From: Micromonospora chokoriensis
GTDB taxonomy: Bacteria > Actinomycetota > Actinomycetes > Mycobacteriales > Micromonosporaceae
Length of the DNA: 64,000 bases
Direction: 5' to 3'
NCBI RefSeq assembly: GCF_000718555.1
Contig: NZ_JOAN01000026.1
Location: forward strand, 1-64,000
This document shows, one piece after another, positions 1-7,735 of this stretch. Both the position numbers and the translations under genes were made by a program. Below the pieces are notes generated by a model that was given only the letters and a program-made list of their open reading frames with translations, ran no database searches and was not told the DNA's origin. Numbering within the stretch: position 1 is the stretch's first letter; each line of letters begins with the position of its first letter.

Positions 1-11
1 ATCCCAAACAT
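1..11 (-). CDS. Possible 5' end of a divergent duplicate gene (truncated by window edge)
   Basis: On the minus strand the left arm of the inverted repeat gives the same ribosome binding site and ATG-Phe-Gly start as the gene at 148. Only the first few codons are inside the window. Whether an intact paralogue follows cannot be seen from here, so this is inference from the repeat alone. Confidence 0.25.
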
Positions 12-158
12 GCCCACCTCCTTTCCCCGCCCAGTCCCGATCCACCCCTGTCGATCAAGAGGTTTGCGTCAGAACCACGTCTTCTGGTGACGCAAACCTC
101 TTGATCGACAGGGGTGGATCGGGACTGGGCGGGGAAAGGAGGTGGGCATGTTTGGGAT
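1..158. repeat. Long perfect inverted repeat (71-bp arms)
   Basis: Positions 1-71 are the exact reverse complement of 88-158, leaving a 16-nt loop at 72-87. The arms may continue left of the window. The right arm carries the ribosome binding site and first codons of the gene starting at 148. The left arm therefore holds a mirror-image copy of that start (CAT at 9-11) reading leftwards out of the window, so a divergent duplicate gene probably lies just outside. The arms contain a CTTGATCGACAGG core resembling other hairpins in this window. Confidence 0.9.
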
Positions 159-531
159 TGGGAAGAAGGCATGGGAGCGGGAACTTCGGGCGGCTGTCGA
201 CACGTTGGTGGCGGCTGAGACGCTCGCCTTTGGCGGGGTCGGGTTCGCCGGGGAGGTGTTGCCGGTGACCGAGGCGTACGAGCGGGTTGCGGCCGCCGTC
301 GACGACCACCCGGAGGAGGTACGCCGCCAACTCGACCGGGTGCTGGCCGACGGCACACCCGCCGGCCGGGCGTACGCGGCCACGCTGCTGGAGCGCGTCG
401 ACCCGGCGGCGGCCCGAGCGGCCTGGACCTCGTTGCGGGACGACCCGGGCGAGATCACCACCTTCGTCGGCTGTGTGCTGGACCAGGAAACCCTTGGGGC
501 GTACGCCAGCCGTCGGCTCGCCGCAGCCTGA
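148..531 (+). CDS. Hypothetical protein, 127 aa
   Basis: I do not recognise a family. The product is a short, probably soluble, alpha-helical acidic protein with no signal peptide or membrane segment. It begins MFGIGKKAWEREL and ends in an Ala/Arg-rich helix. ATG 148 is preferred over GTG 142 because GGAAAGGAGG at 132-141 sits at normal distance from it. The whole start region lies inside the right arm of the 71-bp inverted repeat, so the 5' end of the mRNA could fold on itself if transcription began left of the loop. Amino-acid composition looks like real coding sequence. Confidence 0.7.
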   Translation: MFGIGKKAWERELRAAVDTLVAAETLAFGGVGFAGEVLPVTEAYERVAAAVDDHPEEVRRQLDRVLADGTPAGRAYAATLLERVDPAAARAAWTSLRDDPGEITTFVGCVLDQETLGAYASRRLAAA

Positions 532-652
532 GCCAGGCACACCGGGCGACACCGCCGGTGCCGTCGGTAGTTGAGCTGTCGGTCACGGTACGGGTCCAGA
601 GGGTGCCGAAGGTTGTTACCGTTCGCGCCGACGAGCCTGGGGAGGTAGTCGG

Positions 653-1273
653 TTGGACGCGCTGGTGGCATGCCTGGTGGCGGCGCTTGCCGTACTCGTG
701 GTGGTCGTGGTCCTGCTCGTCGTGCGGGCCCGGCGGCGGGCGACGGCCCGGCCCGACGGCGTGCCCACGCCCGCACGGTCCGCGCGCGGCGGCGCGGCGG
801 AGTCACCGCACGGCGGCCCGCTCCGCCTGACCCCGGGCGACCGCGTGCGGATCCGCGAGCGGGAGTACGCGGTGAGCGCCACGATCCGCCTCGTCGAGGG
901 GGACTGGAGCTGGGTGCAGCACCTGCTCGACGACGGCTCCGGCACCCGCCACCGGCTCTCCGTGGAGAACGGCCCCGAACTCGAACTGGTGCTCTGGACC
1001 GCCGAACCGGGCGCCACCGTCACCCCGGGCGCCCCGACGATCGACCTCGGCGGGCGGCGCTACACCTGGGCCGAGACCGGGCAGGCGCGCTACACCGCCA
1101 CCGGAGAGACCGAACTGCCGTCGGCCGGGACGATGCGCTACCACGACTACCAGTCCGGTGGCGCCGCCCGGCTCTCCTTCGAGGCGTACGGCGAAGAGGG
1201 CTGGAGGGTGGCCCGCGGCGACCTGCTCGACCTCGCCGACCTGACGATCCGCCCCACGCCTGAGGCTCGGTGA
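653..1273 (+). CDS. DUF4178 domain membrane-anchored protein
   Basis: A 206-residue protein with one N-terminal transmembrane helix (about residues 3-23, very Val/Leu-rich), a basic/low-complexity linker to about residue 50, and a beta-rich domain of the DUF4178 type. That domain has GDRVRIREREYAV, a WSWVQHLLDDG segment and a late WRVARGDLLDLADL motif. The start is TTG 653, preceded by GGGGAGG at 639-645. The function of the family is unknown; in other bacteria DUF4178 proteins cluster with membrane and polyamine-synthase-like genes. Here it stands alone before two paralogous membrane proteins. Confidence 0.75.
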   Translation: MDALVACLVAALAVLVVVVVLLVVRARRRATARPDGVPTPARSARGGAAESPHGGPLRLTPGDRVRIREREYAVSATIRLVEGDWSWVQHLLDDGSGTRHRLSVENGPELELVLWTAEPGATVTPGAPTIDLGGRRYTWAETGQARYTATGETELPSAGTMRYHDYQSGGAARLSFEAYGEEGWRVARGDLLDLADLTIRPTPEAR

Positions 1274-1365
1274 GCCGGCCCGGGTGGACGCGCCGGGCTC
1301 AGCACGGCATGCCGAAGTGGCCGGTTGTCGATACGGTGTGGGCGCGATCTTAGGGAAGGAGAATC

Positions 1366-2130
1366 GTGGTCGATTCCCACAGCACGCCGGCCCGTCAGCG
1401 GCCATCCATTGTGTCGATTTCCAGCTACTTGCTCTTCCTGTTCCTGGCGTGCCAGGTGATCAGTCTGATCATCACGCTCAGCACCTTCGGTAAGACGCGC
1501 GACGCGCTCCGTGACGCGTACGCGGGCAGCACCGTCGAGGGCGCCGAGCAGGTGGCCGACGTCTTCGCCGTCGTCGGCATCGGCAGCAGCATCCTGCTGC
1601 TGCTGCTCGCGGTGGTCCTGGGCGTCCTGGCGCTGTTCAACAACCAGGGCCGCAACGGTGCCCGGATCACCACCTGGATCGTCGGCGGCATCATGGTCTG
1701 CTGCGTCGGCGGCGGCCTGCTCAGCAACGCCGCCGGCGGGTTCAACACCGGTGGCGGGACCGGCGACGGGCCGAGCCCCGAGGAGATCCAGCGTCGCCTG
1801 GAGGAGGCCCTGCCCTCCTGGTTGACTCCGGTCAGCATCCTGCTCGGCGTGATCAGCCTGATCGCGCTGATCACGGCGCTGATCCTGCTGGCGCTGCCGA
1901 AGGCGAACGAGTTCTTCCGTAAGCCCACCGCGGCCTGGGAGCCGCCGACCCCGGGTGCCAGCTACCCGGGGTACCCGCAGGCTCCGGGTCAGCCTGGCTA
2001 CCCGCAGGCATCCGGTGAGCCGGGCTATCCGTCGAGTGGGGAGCCGAGCTACCCGCCGCCGGCCGCGGACCGGCCGGACGACACTCCGCCCACCGACCGG
2101 CCCGGGTCAACCCCGCCGTCGACGAGTTGA
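1366..2130 (+). CDS. Polytopic membrane protein with proline-rich tail
   Basis: A 254-residue protein with about four predicted transmembrane segments (roughly 15-40, 68-92, 100-122 and 155-180). A cytoplasmic tail of about 70 residues follows, built from Pro/Gly/Tyr-rich units such as YPGYPQAPGQPGYPQASG. The GTG start at 1366 follows GGGAAGGAGA. The next gene (2203-2877) is a paralogue with the same layout: helix pair, GLLAGRNGVR/FNNQGRNGAR loop, helix, a YPSWWIPL/LPSWLTPV segment, last helix and Pro-rich tail. The two probably arose by tandem duplication. The function is not known; proline-rich tails of this kind often bind cell-wall or secretion partners in actinobacteria (inference). Confidence 0.7.
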   Translation: MVDSHSTPARQRPSIVSISSYLLFLFLACQVISLIITLSTFGKTRDALRDAYAGSTVEGAEQVADVFAVVGIGSSILLLLLAVVLGVLALFNNQGRNGARITTWIVGGIMVCCVGGGLLSNAAGGFNTGGGTGDGPSPEEIQRRLEEALPSWLTPVSILLGVISLIALITALILLALPKANEFFRKPTAAWEPPTPGASYPGYPQAPGQPGYPQASGEPGYPSSGEPSYPPPAADRPDDTPPTDRPGSTPPSTS

Positions 2131-2202
2131 CCGTTCGATAAGCACGACGCCGACGATCCCTCCGAGTAGGTTGCAACCCGACGCCTACCGGAGGGATTCG
2201 TC

Positions 2203-2877
2203 GTGTCGTACCCGGAATCGGCACCGGCCCGCCGGCCCGCCGCCGTCCTGTCAGCCGCGACCGTGCTGTTGGTGATGGCGGTCGCCGCGCTCGCGTACGC
2301 CGTGGTCGACCTGGTGGTGCTTGGTGGGACGGTCGACGCGTTCCGCTCCGCCGCCCGGGACACCTCGGCGAGCCCGGCGCAGATCGACGACGTGGTGACT
2401 CTGCTGCGCGCGTCCGCGGTGCTGTCGGCGGTGGTGGCGGCACTCTCCGCGCCGCTGCTCGCCGGCCTGGCCCTCGGGCTGCTGGCCGGGCGCAACGGCG
2501 TCCGGGTGGCGACCTGGGTGGTCAGCGGGCTCGGCCTGCTCGCCGGTTGTTGCAGCGTGGCGGTGGTCGTCGGCGAGCGGGCGGCGCCACTGCAACTGGG
2601 CTCCGGCGAGCAGGCTCTCGCCGAGTTGCTGGGCCTGATCGGCGACGCGTACCCGTCCTGGTGGATTCCGCTCAACGCCGGGCTTTCCGTCGCGCAAGGG
2701 CTCGGTTACCTTGTAGTAGCTTCGCTGCTGACGCTGCCGGCGGCGAACAGCTGGTTCGGTCGTCATCGCGCGCCCGCGCCGACTGCACCGCCCGCGCCAA
2801 CCGCACCGCCCGCGTTAATGCCCGCCCCGCACCAGCCCCCGTCGGCGCCGCCCGCGCCCCCGTACCCGCCCAGGTGA
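2203..2877 (+). CDS. Polytopic membrane protein, tandem paralogue
   Basis: A 224-residue protein with about four hydrophobic helices and a short Ala/Pro-rich C-terminal tail made of APTAPP repeats. It shares its layout with the preceding gene: a short extracytoplasmic segment after helix 1, a GRNG motif before helix 3, and a PSWW segment before helix 4. The GTG start at 2203 has GGAGGGA just upstream (2190-2196). Its stop lies 11 bp before the start chosen for the downstream SDR gene, so the two may be co-transcribed. No enzymatic motif is visible and the function is unknown. Confidence 0.7.
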   Translation: MSYPESAPARRPAAVLSAATVLLVMAVAALAYAVVDLVVLGGTVDAFRSAARDTSASPAQIDDVVTLLRASAVLSAVVAALSAPLLAGLALGLLAGRNGVRVATWVVSGLGLLAGCCSVAVVVGERAAPLQLGSGEQALAELLGLIGDAYPSWWIPLNAGLSVAQGLGYLVVASLLTLPAANSWFGRHRAPAPTAPPAPTAPPALMPAPHQPPSAPPAPPYPPR

Positions 2878-2888
2878 GGACTCGCCCC

Positions 2889-3698
2889 GTGCCGCTCGAC
2901 CCCACGACTGCCGAGCGCCGAGCCCTGATCACCGGGGCCACCGCCGGCATCGGCGCGGCGTTCACCCGACGGCTGGCCGCCGACGGCTGGCACCTGGTGC
3001 TTGTCGCCCGTGACGCCGCCCGGCTGACCGAGCTGGCCAGCGAGCTGGGGTCCGCGTACGGCCGTGCGGTGGAGACGATTTCCGCGGATCTGTCCACCGA
3101 CGACGGCTGCGCCATCGTGGAGCAGCGGCTCGCCGATGGCAGCCCTGTTCATCTGTTGGTCAACAATGCGGGGATCAGCCTGAACAAACCGTTCCTTCGC
3201 TCTACGGCGGAGGACGAGGCACGACTGTTGCGGCTCAACGTCCATGCGGTCATGCGGTTGACCCTGGCGGCCCTACGAACGATGACCGAACGGCGAAATG
3301 GGGCAGTGATAAATGTCTCTTCGGTCGCCGGGTTCGGTACGGCGATGCCCGGATCGACGTACTCCGCCAGCAAGGCATGGGTCACCAACTTCAGCGAGTC
3401 CGTCGGCCAGTCGGCGCGACCGTTCGGCGTTCAGGTGATGGCCCTCTGCCCCGGCTACACGCGCACAGAATTCCACCAGCGAGCCGGCATCAACATGTCC
3501 AAGACGCCAGAGTGGCTCTGGCTGCGAGCCGAGGACGTGGTTGACGAAGCCCTGCGTGACCTGCGCAAAGGCAAGATGGTCAGCATTCCAGCGTGGAAGT
3601 ACAAGGTGGTCGTCGCCGGCATGCGGCACGCGCCACGGCGGCTGCTGCAGGCGGTCGCCCGCGACACCCGCGGCCGGATCGGTCGCGACGAACGCTGA
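2889..3698 (+). CDS. SDR family NAD(P)-dependent oxidoreductase
   Basis: A classical short-chain dehydrogenase of 269 residues. It has the cofactor motif TGATAGIG near residue 16, NNAG (LVNNAGIS), the catalytic Ser in NVSSVAG and the catalytic pair in YSASK. After the active site comes CPGYTRTEF, typical of the DltE/YqjQ-like classical SDRs that act on acyl or ketone substrates; the real substrate cannot be told. GTG 2889 is chosen because GAGGA precedes it at proper distance. A GTG at 2874 overlapping the upstream stop is the alternative. The C-terminus is basic (RRLLQAVARDTRGRIGRDER). Confidence 0.88.
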   Translation: MPLDPTTAERRALITGATAGIGAAFTRRLAADGWHLVLVARDAARLTELASELGSAYGRAVETISADLSTDDGCAIVEQRLADGSPVHLLVNNAGISLNKPFLRSTAEDEARLLRLNVHAVMRLTLAALRTMTERRNGAVINVSSVAGFGTAMPGSTYSASKAWVTNFSESVGQSARPFGVQVMALCPGYTRTEFHQRAGINMSKTPEWLWLRAEDVVDEALRDLRKGKMVSIPAWKYKVVVAGMRHAPRRLLQAVARDTRGRIGRDER

Positions 3699-3867
3699 GC
3701 CCCGACCGGCCCGTCGACCCCCGGTGGGCGTTGGGGCGGCGTTGGCGCGCCGCTGTCAGACCGGTCGCTGAGCGTAGTCGAACATCGCCAGTCATCGGTT
3801 CCTCTCCGGGCTGATCAGGGTGGACCCCGCACACGGCGTTCAGAGTTGCGCAGTAACCTCTATCGCC

Positions 3868-4407
3868 ATGGGGGACCACGACGACCTGCGTAAATTCATT
3901 ACCGACCTGGCTGTAGTCCACGGCCGGGTCGTGCTCTCGTCGGGGCGCGAGGCAGACTGGTACGTGGATCTGCGGCGCGTCACGCTCCATCACCAGGCTG
4001 CTCCTTTGGTCGGCCGGGTGTTGCTCGACCTCGCCGCCGACTGGGAGTACGACGCGGTCGGGGGCCTCACCCTGGGCGCGGATCCTGTCGCACTCTCGAT
4101 GCTGCACGCCGCCGCTCCGACCGGCCGGGCCCTGGACGCCTTTGTGGTGCGCAAGGCGGGCAAGGCCCACGGTCTGCAGCGACGGATCGAGGGACCGGAC
4201 GTGGCTGGCCGCCGCGTGTTGGCGGTGGAGGACACATCCACGACGGGCGGAAGTGTTTTGACCGCTGTCGAGGCGCTTCGCGAGGCCGGAGCGGAAGTCG
4301 TGGGCGTGGTGGTTATTGTTGATCGAGGAGCCGGCGACGCGGTGCGAGCCGCCGGATTGCCGTACCGGGCGGCCTATACGTTGGCTGACCTCGGCCTTGT
4401 GGCGTAA
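3868..4407 (+). CDS. pyrE: Orotate phosphoribosyltransferase
   Basis: Joins orotate and PRPP to give OMP, the fifth step of pyrimidine synthesis. The 179-residue length equals the compact actinobacterial form. The PRPP-binding signature is visible as RRVLAVEDTSTTGGS (about residues 111-125). The N-terminal SSGREADWYVDLR segment contributes to the orotate/PRPP pocket, and VRKAGKAHG carries the catalytic flexible-loop Lys/His. ATG 3868 is chosen over an upstream in-frame codon because the upstream 16 residues are not family-like. The gene stands alone, followed closely by an ArsR-type regulator on the same strand. Confidence 0.95.
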   Translation: MGDHDDLRKFITDLAVVHGRVVLSSGREADWYVDLRRVTLHHQAAPLVGRVLLDLAADWEYDAVGGLTLGADPVALSMLHAAAPTGRALDAFVVRKAGKAHGLQRRIEGPDVAGRRVLAVEDTSTTGGSVLTAVEALREAGAEVVGVVVIVDRGAGDAVRAAGLPYRAAYTLADLGLVA

Positions 4408-4473
4408 AAGTCTGCCGATTCGGATCTGCTGATATGCAGGCGGATCGATGCTGCTGGTGGAAGGATGGAATAC

Positions 4474-4842
4474 GTGGGAACTGCGTTGGCCGAAATGACT
4501 ATGCCTCAGATCTCGCCGCTAAACGGCGAGCCGATCGAACGTGCCGATGCCGAGCGTCTGGCCGGGGTCCTCAAGGCCCTTGCTGATCCTGCTCGGTTGC
4601 GGCTGCTCAGCCTGATCCAGTCGGCCCCCGAGGGCGAGGCGTGCGTCTGTGACCTGACGGCGCCGCTCGGCCTCTCCCAGCCGACGGTCAGTCATCACCT
4701 GCGCATCCTCACCGAGGCTGGCTTGTTGCAGCGGGAGAAGCGCGGTGTCTGGGCGTACTACAGCCTGGTCCCGAGTGCGATCGCGACGATCGCCGACCTG
4801 CTGACCCCGCCGCGTAAGCGAGCCACCAAGAAGGCTCGCTGA
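4474..4842 (+). CDS. ArsR/SmtB family metalloregulator
   Basis: A 122-residue winged-helix repressor. Residues about 30-110 form the HTH with LADPARLRLLSLI and recognition helix LSQPTVSHHLRIL, followed by the wing GLLQREKRGVWAYY. The CVCDL motif at the start of the DNA-binding region is the classic alpha-3 thiolate site of arsenic/cadmium sensors, so metal or metalloid sensing is likely. GTG 4474 is chosen because GGAAGG (4459-4464) lies 9 nt before it; ATG 4465 directly abuts the site. The upstream CTGCTGATATGCAG (4426-4439) could be an autoregulatory operator. No metal transporter is next to it, which is unusual. Confidence 0.88.
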   Translation: MGTALAEMTMPQISPLNGEPIERADAERLAGVLKALADPARLRLLSLIQSAPEGEACVCDLTAPLGLSQPTVSHHLRILTEAGLLQREKRGVWAYYSLVPSAIATIADLLTPPRKRATKKAR

Positions 4843-4962
4843 CGTAGGCACTACGCCGTCCCGAGCTGGGGCGGCGTCCGGTGGCGAGCCAGGGGTGGCG
4901 CCACCGGTGGGTGACACCTGCTCGTCCCCGGTCGCACCGCCGGAGGCCGAGTTCGACATGCC

Positions 4963-4996
4963 GACGGCCGACCCCCTCACCAGGGGGCCGGCCGTC
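4963..4996. terminator. Bidirectional terminator hairpin
   Basis: GACGGCC (4963-4969) pairs with GGCCGTC (4990-4996), and CCCCCT with AGGGGG inside it. It lies between the convergent ArsR and DedA genes. Confidence 0.75.
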
Positions 4997-5006
4997 GTCG
5001 TACGTC

Positions 5007-5828
5007 TCAGCGGTCCTGACCGTGCTCCGGGCGCTGCTGGCCGTGCTGGTGCCGGTCGTGGTCGAACGCCTCGCGGGCCGCCTCCACCGCGCCAGCGGCA
5101 CTGGCCGCCGCGACCACCGCGACCGCCTCGCCGCGCTTACGAGCCCGCCGGTCGCGGAGGAACTCGAAGAAGATCGGCAGTACCGAGATCACAATGATCA
5201 GGGCCACCACCGGCAGGATGTAGCGGTCGATCTTGTCGCCGATGGCCTGGTAGATCTGCTCGGCCAGCAGGTAGCCGATCAGCAGGATGCCGTCCACCCA
5301 GAGCACCGCGCCAACGATGTTCCAGAGCAGGAACTTCCGGGCCGGCATGCCGAGCGCGCCCGCGACCGGGTTGAGGAACGTCCGGACGATCGGGATGAAG
5401 CGCGCCAGCACCACTGCCTTCGCCGGGCCGAACTTCTCGAAGTAGTACTCGGCCTTCTCCACGTACTCCTTCTTGAAGAGCCGGGAGTTCGGCCGCTCGA
5501 ACATCGGCCGGCCGTACCGCGCGCCGAGCCAGTGCCCCAGCTGGGCGCCGACGATCGCGCAGATCGGGCCGCCGATGAGCAAGCCAACCAGGTTGAGGCG
5601 GGTGCCGTCGCCGAAGATCGCGTCCGCCACCGGGGACGCGGCGACCCCAGCGAGGAACAGCAGCGAGTCACCGGGGAAGAAGAAGCCCACCAGGAGGCCG
5701 GTCTCGGCGAAGAGGATCACCCACACGCCGATCAGCCCGAAGGTCTGCAACAGATCCTTGGGATCGAGCGGGTTCAGGGCGACGCTCTCCACGAGAGCGC
5801 GAGTCTTCTCAGCTGTGTCCACGGCCAC
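5007..5828 (-). CDS. DedA family (VTT domain) membrane protein
   Basis: A 273-residue integral membrane protein of the DedA/Tvp38 superfamily, proposed to act as proton-driven lipid (undecaprenyl- or phospholipid-) transporters. Diagnostic features are the FFPGDSLLFLAG re-entrant motif, the GAQLGHWLGARYG segment and the conserved FGPAKAVVLARFIPIVRTF-type block with its two essential Arg residues, followed by NPVAGALGM. The C-terminal 60 residues are Arg/Ala-rich and His-rich and probably cytoplasmic. It is one of three DedA proteins in this window; this one is the longer YabI/YohD-like type and is not part of the pair at 24.7-28 kb. Confidence 0.93.
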   Translation of the reverse strand: MAVDTAEKTRALVESVALNPLDPKDLLQTFGLIGVWVILFAETGLLVGFFFPGDSLLFLAGVAASPVADAIFGDGTRLNLVGLLIGGPICAIVGAQLGHWLGARYGRPMFERPNSRLFKKEYVEKAEYYFEKFGPAKAVVLARFIPIVRTFLNPVAGALGMPARKFLLWNIVGAVLWVDGILLIGYLLAEQIYQAIGDKIDRYILPVVALIIVISVLPIFFEFLRDRRARKRGEAVAVVAAASAAGAVEAAREAFDHDRHQHGQQRPEHGQDR

Positions 5829-5906
5829 AAAGGGTACCGAAGCCCAAGGCCCTGGCCACGCCGGACCGGCCCGTCACCACCCGCTCGCGCCGTGGGGCCC
5901 AACGAC

Positions 5907-5941
5907 GGTGCCCCGCCGACCGGGATGGTCGGCGGGGCACC
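5907..5941 (-). terminator. Terminator of the LPXTG gene
   Basis: A perfect 15-bp stem (GGTGCCCCGCCGACC with its complement) around GGGAT, just past the stop of the surface-protein gene on the minus strand. Confidence 0.8.
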
Positions 5942-5957
5942 GGGTGGTGCGGGTGGA

Positions 5958-7547
5958 TCAGGCCACGAAGCGGGTCCGGCGGCGCTTGGCCACCAGGTAG
6001 CCGCCGACGCCCGCGGCGAGCAGCAGCGCGCCGATGCCGGCGATCAGGCCGGTGGACTGACCGGTGATCGGCAGCGAGCCGCCGTCACCGCCGCCGTTGC
6101 CGCCGTTGCTGCCGCCAGCGTTGCCGCCACCGTCCGTGCCGCCGGCCGCGTTCACCAGGATCTTGGCGACGTCGTTGGCCGGGTCCAGGTCCTTGATCTC
6201 GGTCTCCTCGTGCCCGGTGCGCAGCTTGACCTCACCGGCTTGGCCGCCGGCCTGGTCGATCCGCAGCTGGAACTCGTAGTCGACCTTCTCGCCCTTTTTG
6301 ATCGAGCCGGGCACGAAGCACTGGTAGACCCGCGCGCCGGGCTTGCCCGACTCCCACCCGTCGTCCTCGGCGTCGAAGCAGCTCTCCGGAGCGCGGACGG
6401 CGGTGACGCCCTTCGGCAGCGTGACGGTGGTGCTGATCCAGGGCGACTCGCTGCCACCCGTGTTGACGGCCGCCGGCCCGTTGTTGACGTAGCCGACCGT
6501 GAGCGCGACGGTGGCACCGACGTCACCGGTCACCTTCGCGCCGCGCGCTGCCACATCGGCGCGCTGGTTGCCGGTCACCTGAAGGTCGACCCAGGTCGAG
6601 TTGTCCAACGGGTTGACGTCGGTCTGCCGGGAGCGCAGGTTCGCGGCCGGCTCGAGCTTCAGCTCACCCTCGGTGCCGTTCGGCCCGAGCTTGGCCGGGA
6701 GTTCAGCCTCGGACCTGTACTCGTCCCAGTCGGCAGGCGTGAACCAGGTGGAGAATCCGCCGAAGGTGTTCGGTGCCCAGCTGTCGGTGGGCACGGTGAA
6801 CCCGAAGCTGTCGTCGAGGCGGAAGCTACTGTTCTTGCCGATGGTGGTGTCGAAGCGGCATGCGAACGCGAAGTCGTGCAGCGGGCCCTCGGTGTACTCG
6901 CAGTTCTCGTAGCGCTTCGACGGCTGAAGACCGTCCGCGCCGACGACGAAGAGAACCGCGTCCTCCGCGGGGACCTCGCCCCGGTTCGTCACCTGGAACG
7001 GGGCCTTCAGCGTGGCGCCGGGCGCGCCCTTTAGCTCCAGGGACTCGTTGGTGGTGAGGTCGACGCCCTCGCCGATTTCGACTGTCGAGCTGTAGGAGGC
7101 GGATCCGGACTTGCCGTCCGGCGTGACCGTGAAACTCAGCTCGCCCTTCTGATCGGGCTTGGCGTCGGCCTTTGCGCGAACGAGGAGGGAGACGAGGTTC
7201 AGGTACGAGCCGTCGTCGTCCTGGTCCTCGACCTTGCACGTCAGGATCGCACCGGACTCGGTGCAGTTCTCCCCGCTGTCCTCGACGTCGGCGAAACCGT
7301 CGATCTTGCTCCGGTCCACCTTGATCGTGTAGTCGCCGGGCTGCCGCTCCGTGATGAGCGAGAAGAGGGTGACCCACTTCTCGGTGCCGCCGGGCGCGAC
7401 GATCACGTTGTTGGCGTACAGGTCGAGATTGTCTATCGGTGCGGCGAAGGTTGCCGGTGCGGCGGATGCGGGGGTGGCGGAGGCGGCGACGAGCGCGCCT
7501 GCGACGCCCAGCCCGGCGAGCCAGCGCCGGGTGGAGTGCTTGAGCAT
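5958..7547 (-). CDS. LPXTG-anchored cell-surface protein
   Basis: A 529-residue secreted protein. It has a signal peptide (MLKHSTRRWLAGLGVAGAL...ATPASA), several beta-sandwich regions resembling DUF11/invasin-like folds, a Gly/Asn-rich linker near residue 480, and a complete cell-wall sorting signal: LPITG, a hydrophobic helix (LIAGIGALLLAAGVGG) and a basic tail (KRRRTRFVA). A sortase should cleave between Thr and Gly and link it to peptidoglycan. ATG 7547 is preferred to a longer frame because GAGGGA precedes it and the signal peptide starts there. The neighbour at 7736-9301 is a clear paralogue; no sortase gene is in the window. Ligand and function are unknown. Confidence 0.88.
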   Translation of the reverse strand: MLKHSTRRWLAGLGVAGALVAASATPASAAPATFAAPIDNLDLYANNVIVAPGGTEKWVTLFSLITERQPGDYTIKVDRSKIDGFADVEDSGENCTESGAILTCKVEDQDDDGSYLNLVSLLVRAKADAKPDQKGELSFTVTPDGKSGSASYSSTVEIGEGVDLTTNESLELKGAPGATLKAPFQVTNRGEVPAEDAVLFVVGADGLQPSKRYENCEYTEGPLHDFAFACRFDTTIGKNSSFRLDDSFGFTVPTDSWAPNTFGGFSTWFTPADWDEYRSEAELPAKLGPNGTEGELKLEPAANLRSRQTDVNPLDNSTWVDLQVTGNQRADVAARGAKVTGDVGATVALTVGYVNNGPAAVNTGGSESPWISTTVTLPKGVTAVRAPESCFDAEDDGWESGKPGARVYQCFVPGSIKKGEKVDYEFQLRIDQAGGQAGEVKLRTGHEETEIKDLDPANDVAKILVNAAGGTDGGGNAGGSNGGNGGGDGGSLPITGQSTGLIAGIGALLLAAGVGGYLVAKRRRTRFVA

Positions 7548-7735
7548 GGGGTTCCCTCGTGTCGGGGGACGAAAGGTGAAGCCAGCGGATCTTAAGAAAC
7601 AGCTAAGGTTCCCCGCCGCCCGCGTCGGCCCGTGAGCGCGGATATTGGCCGAACGGTTGATCAATCTCGCCGCAACGTTTCCGTCCGCCCGCTTCCGTCA
7701 TCTCAGGCAGGAGCCCTCGGTCGGGTCGAGGTGGG

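Noticed and set aside
4881..7034. Long open frame on the plus strand opposite the DedA and LPXTG genes
   Set aside because: It lacks domain features, is Arg/Gly/Val/Asp-rich as expected of high-GC antisense, and overlaps two clear genes.
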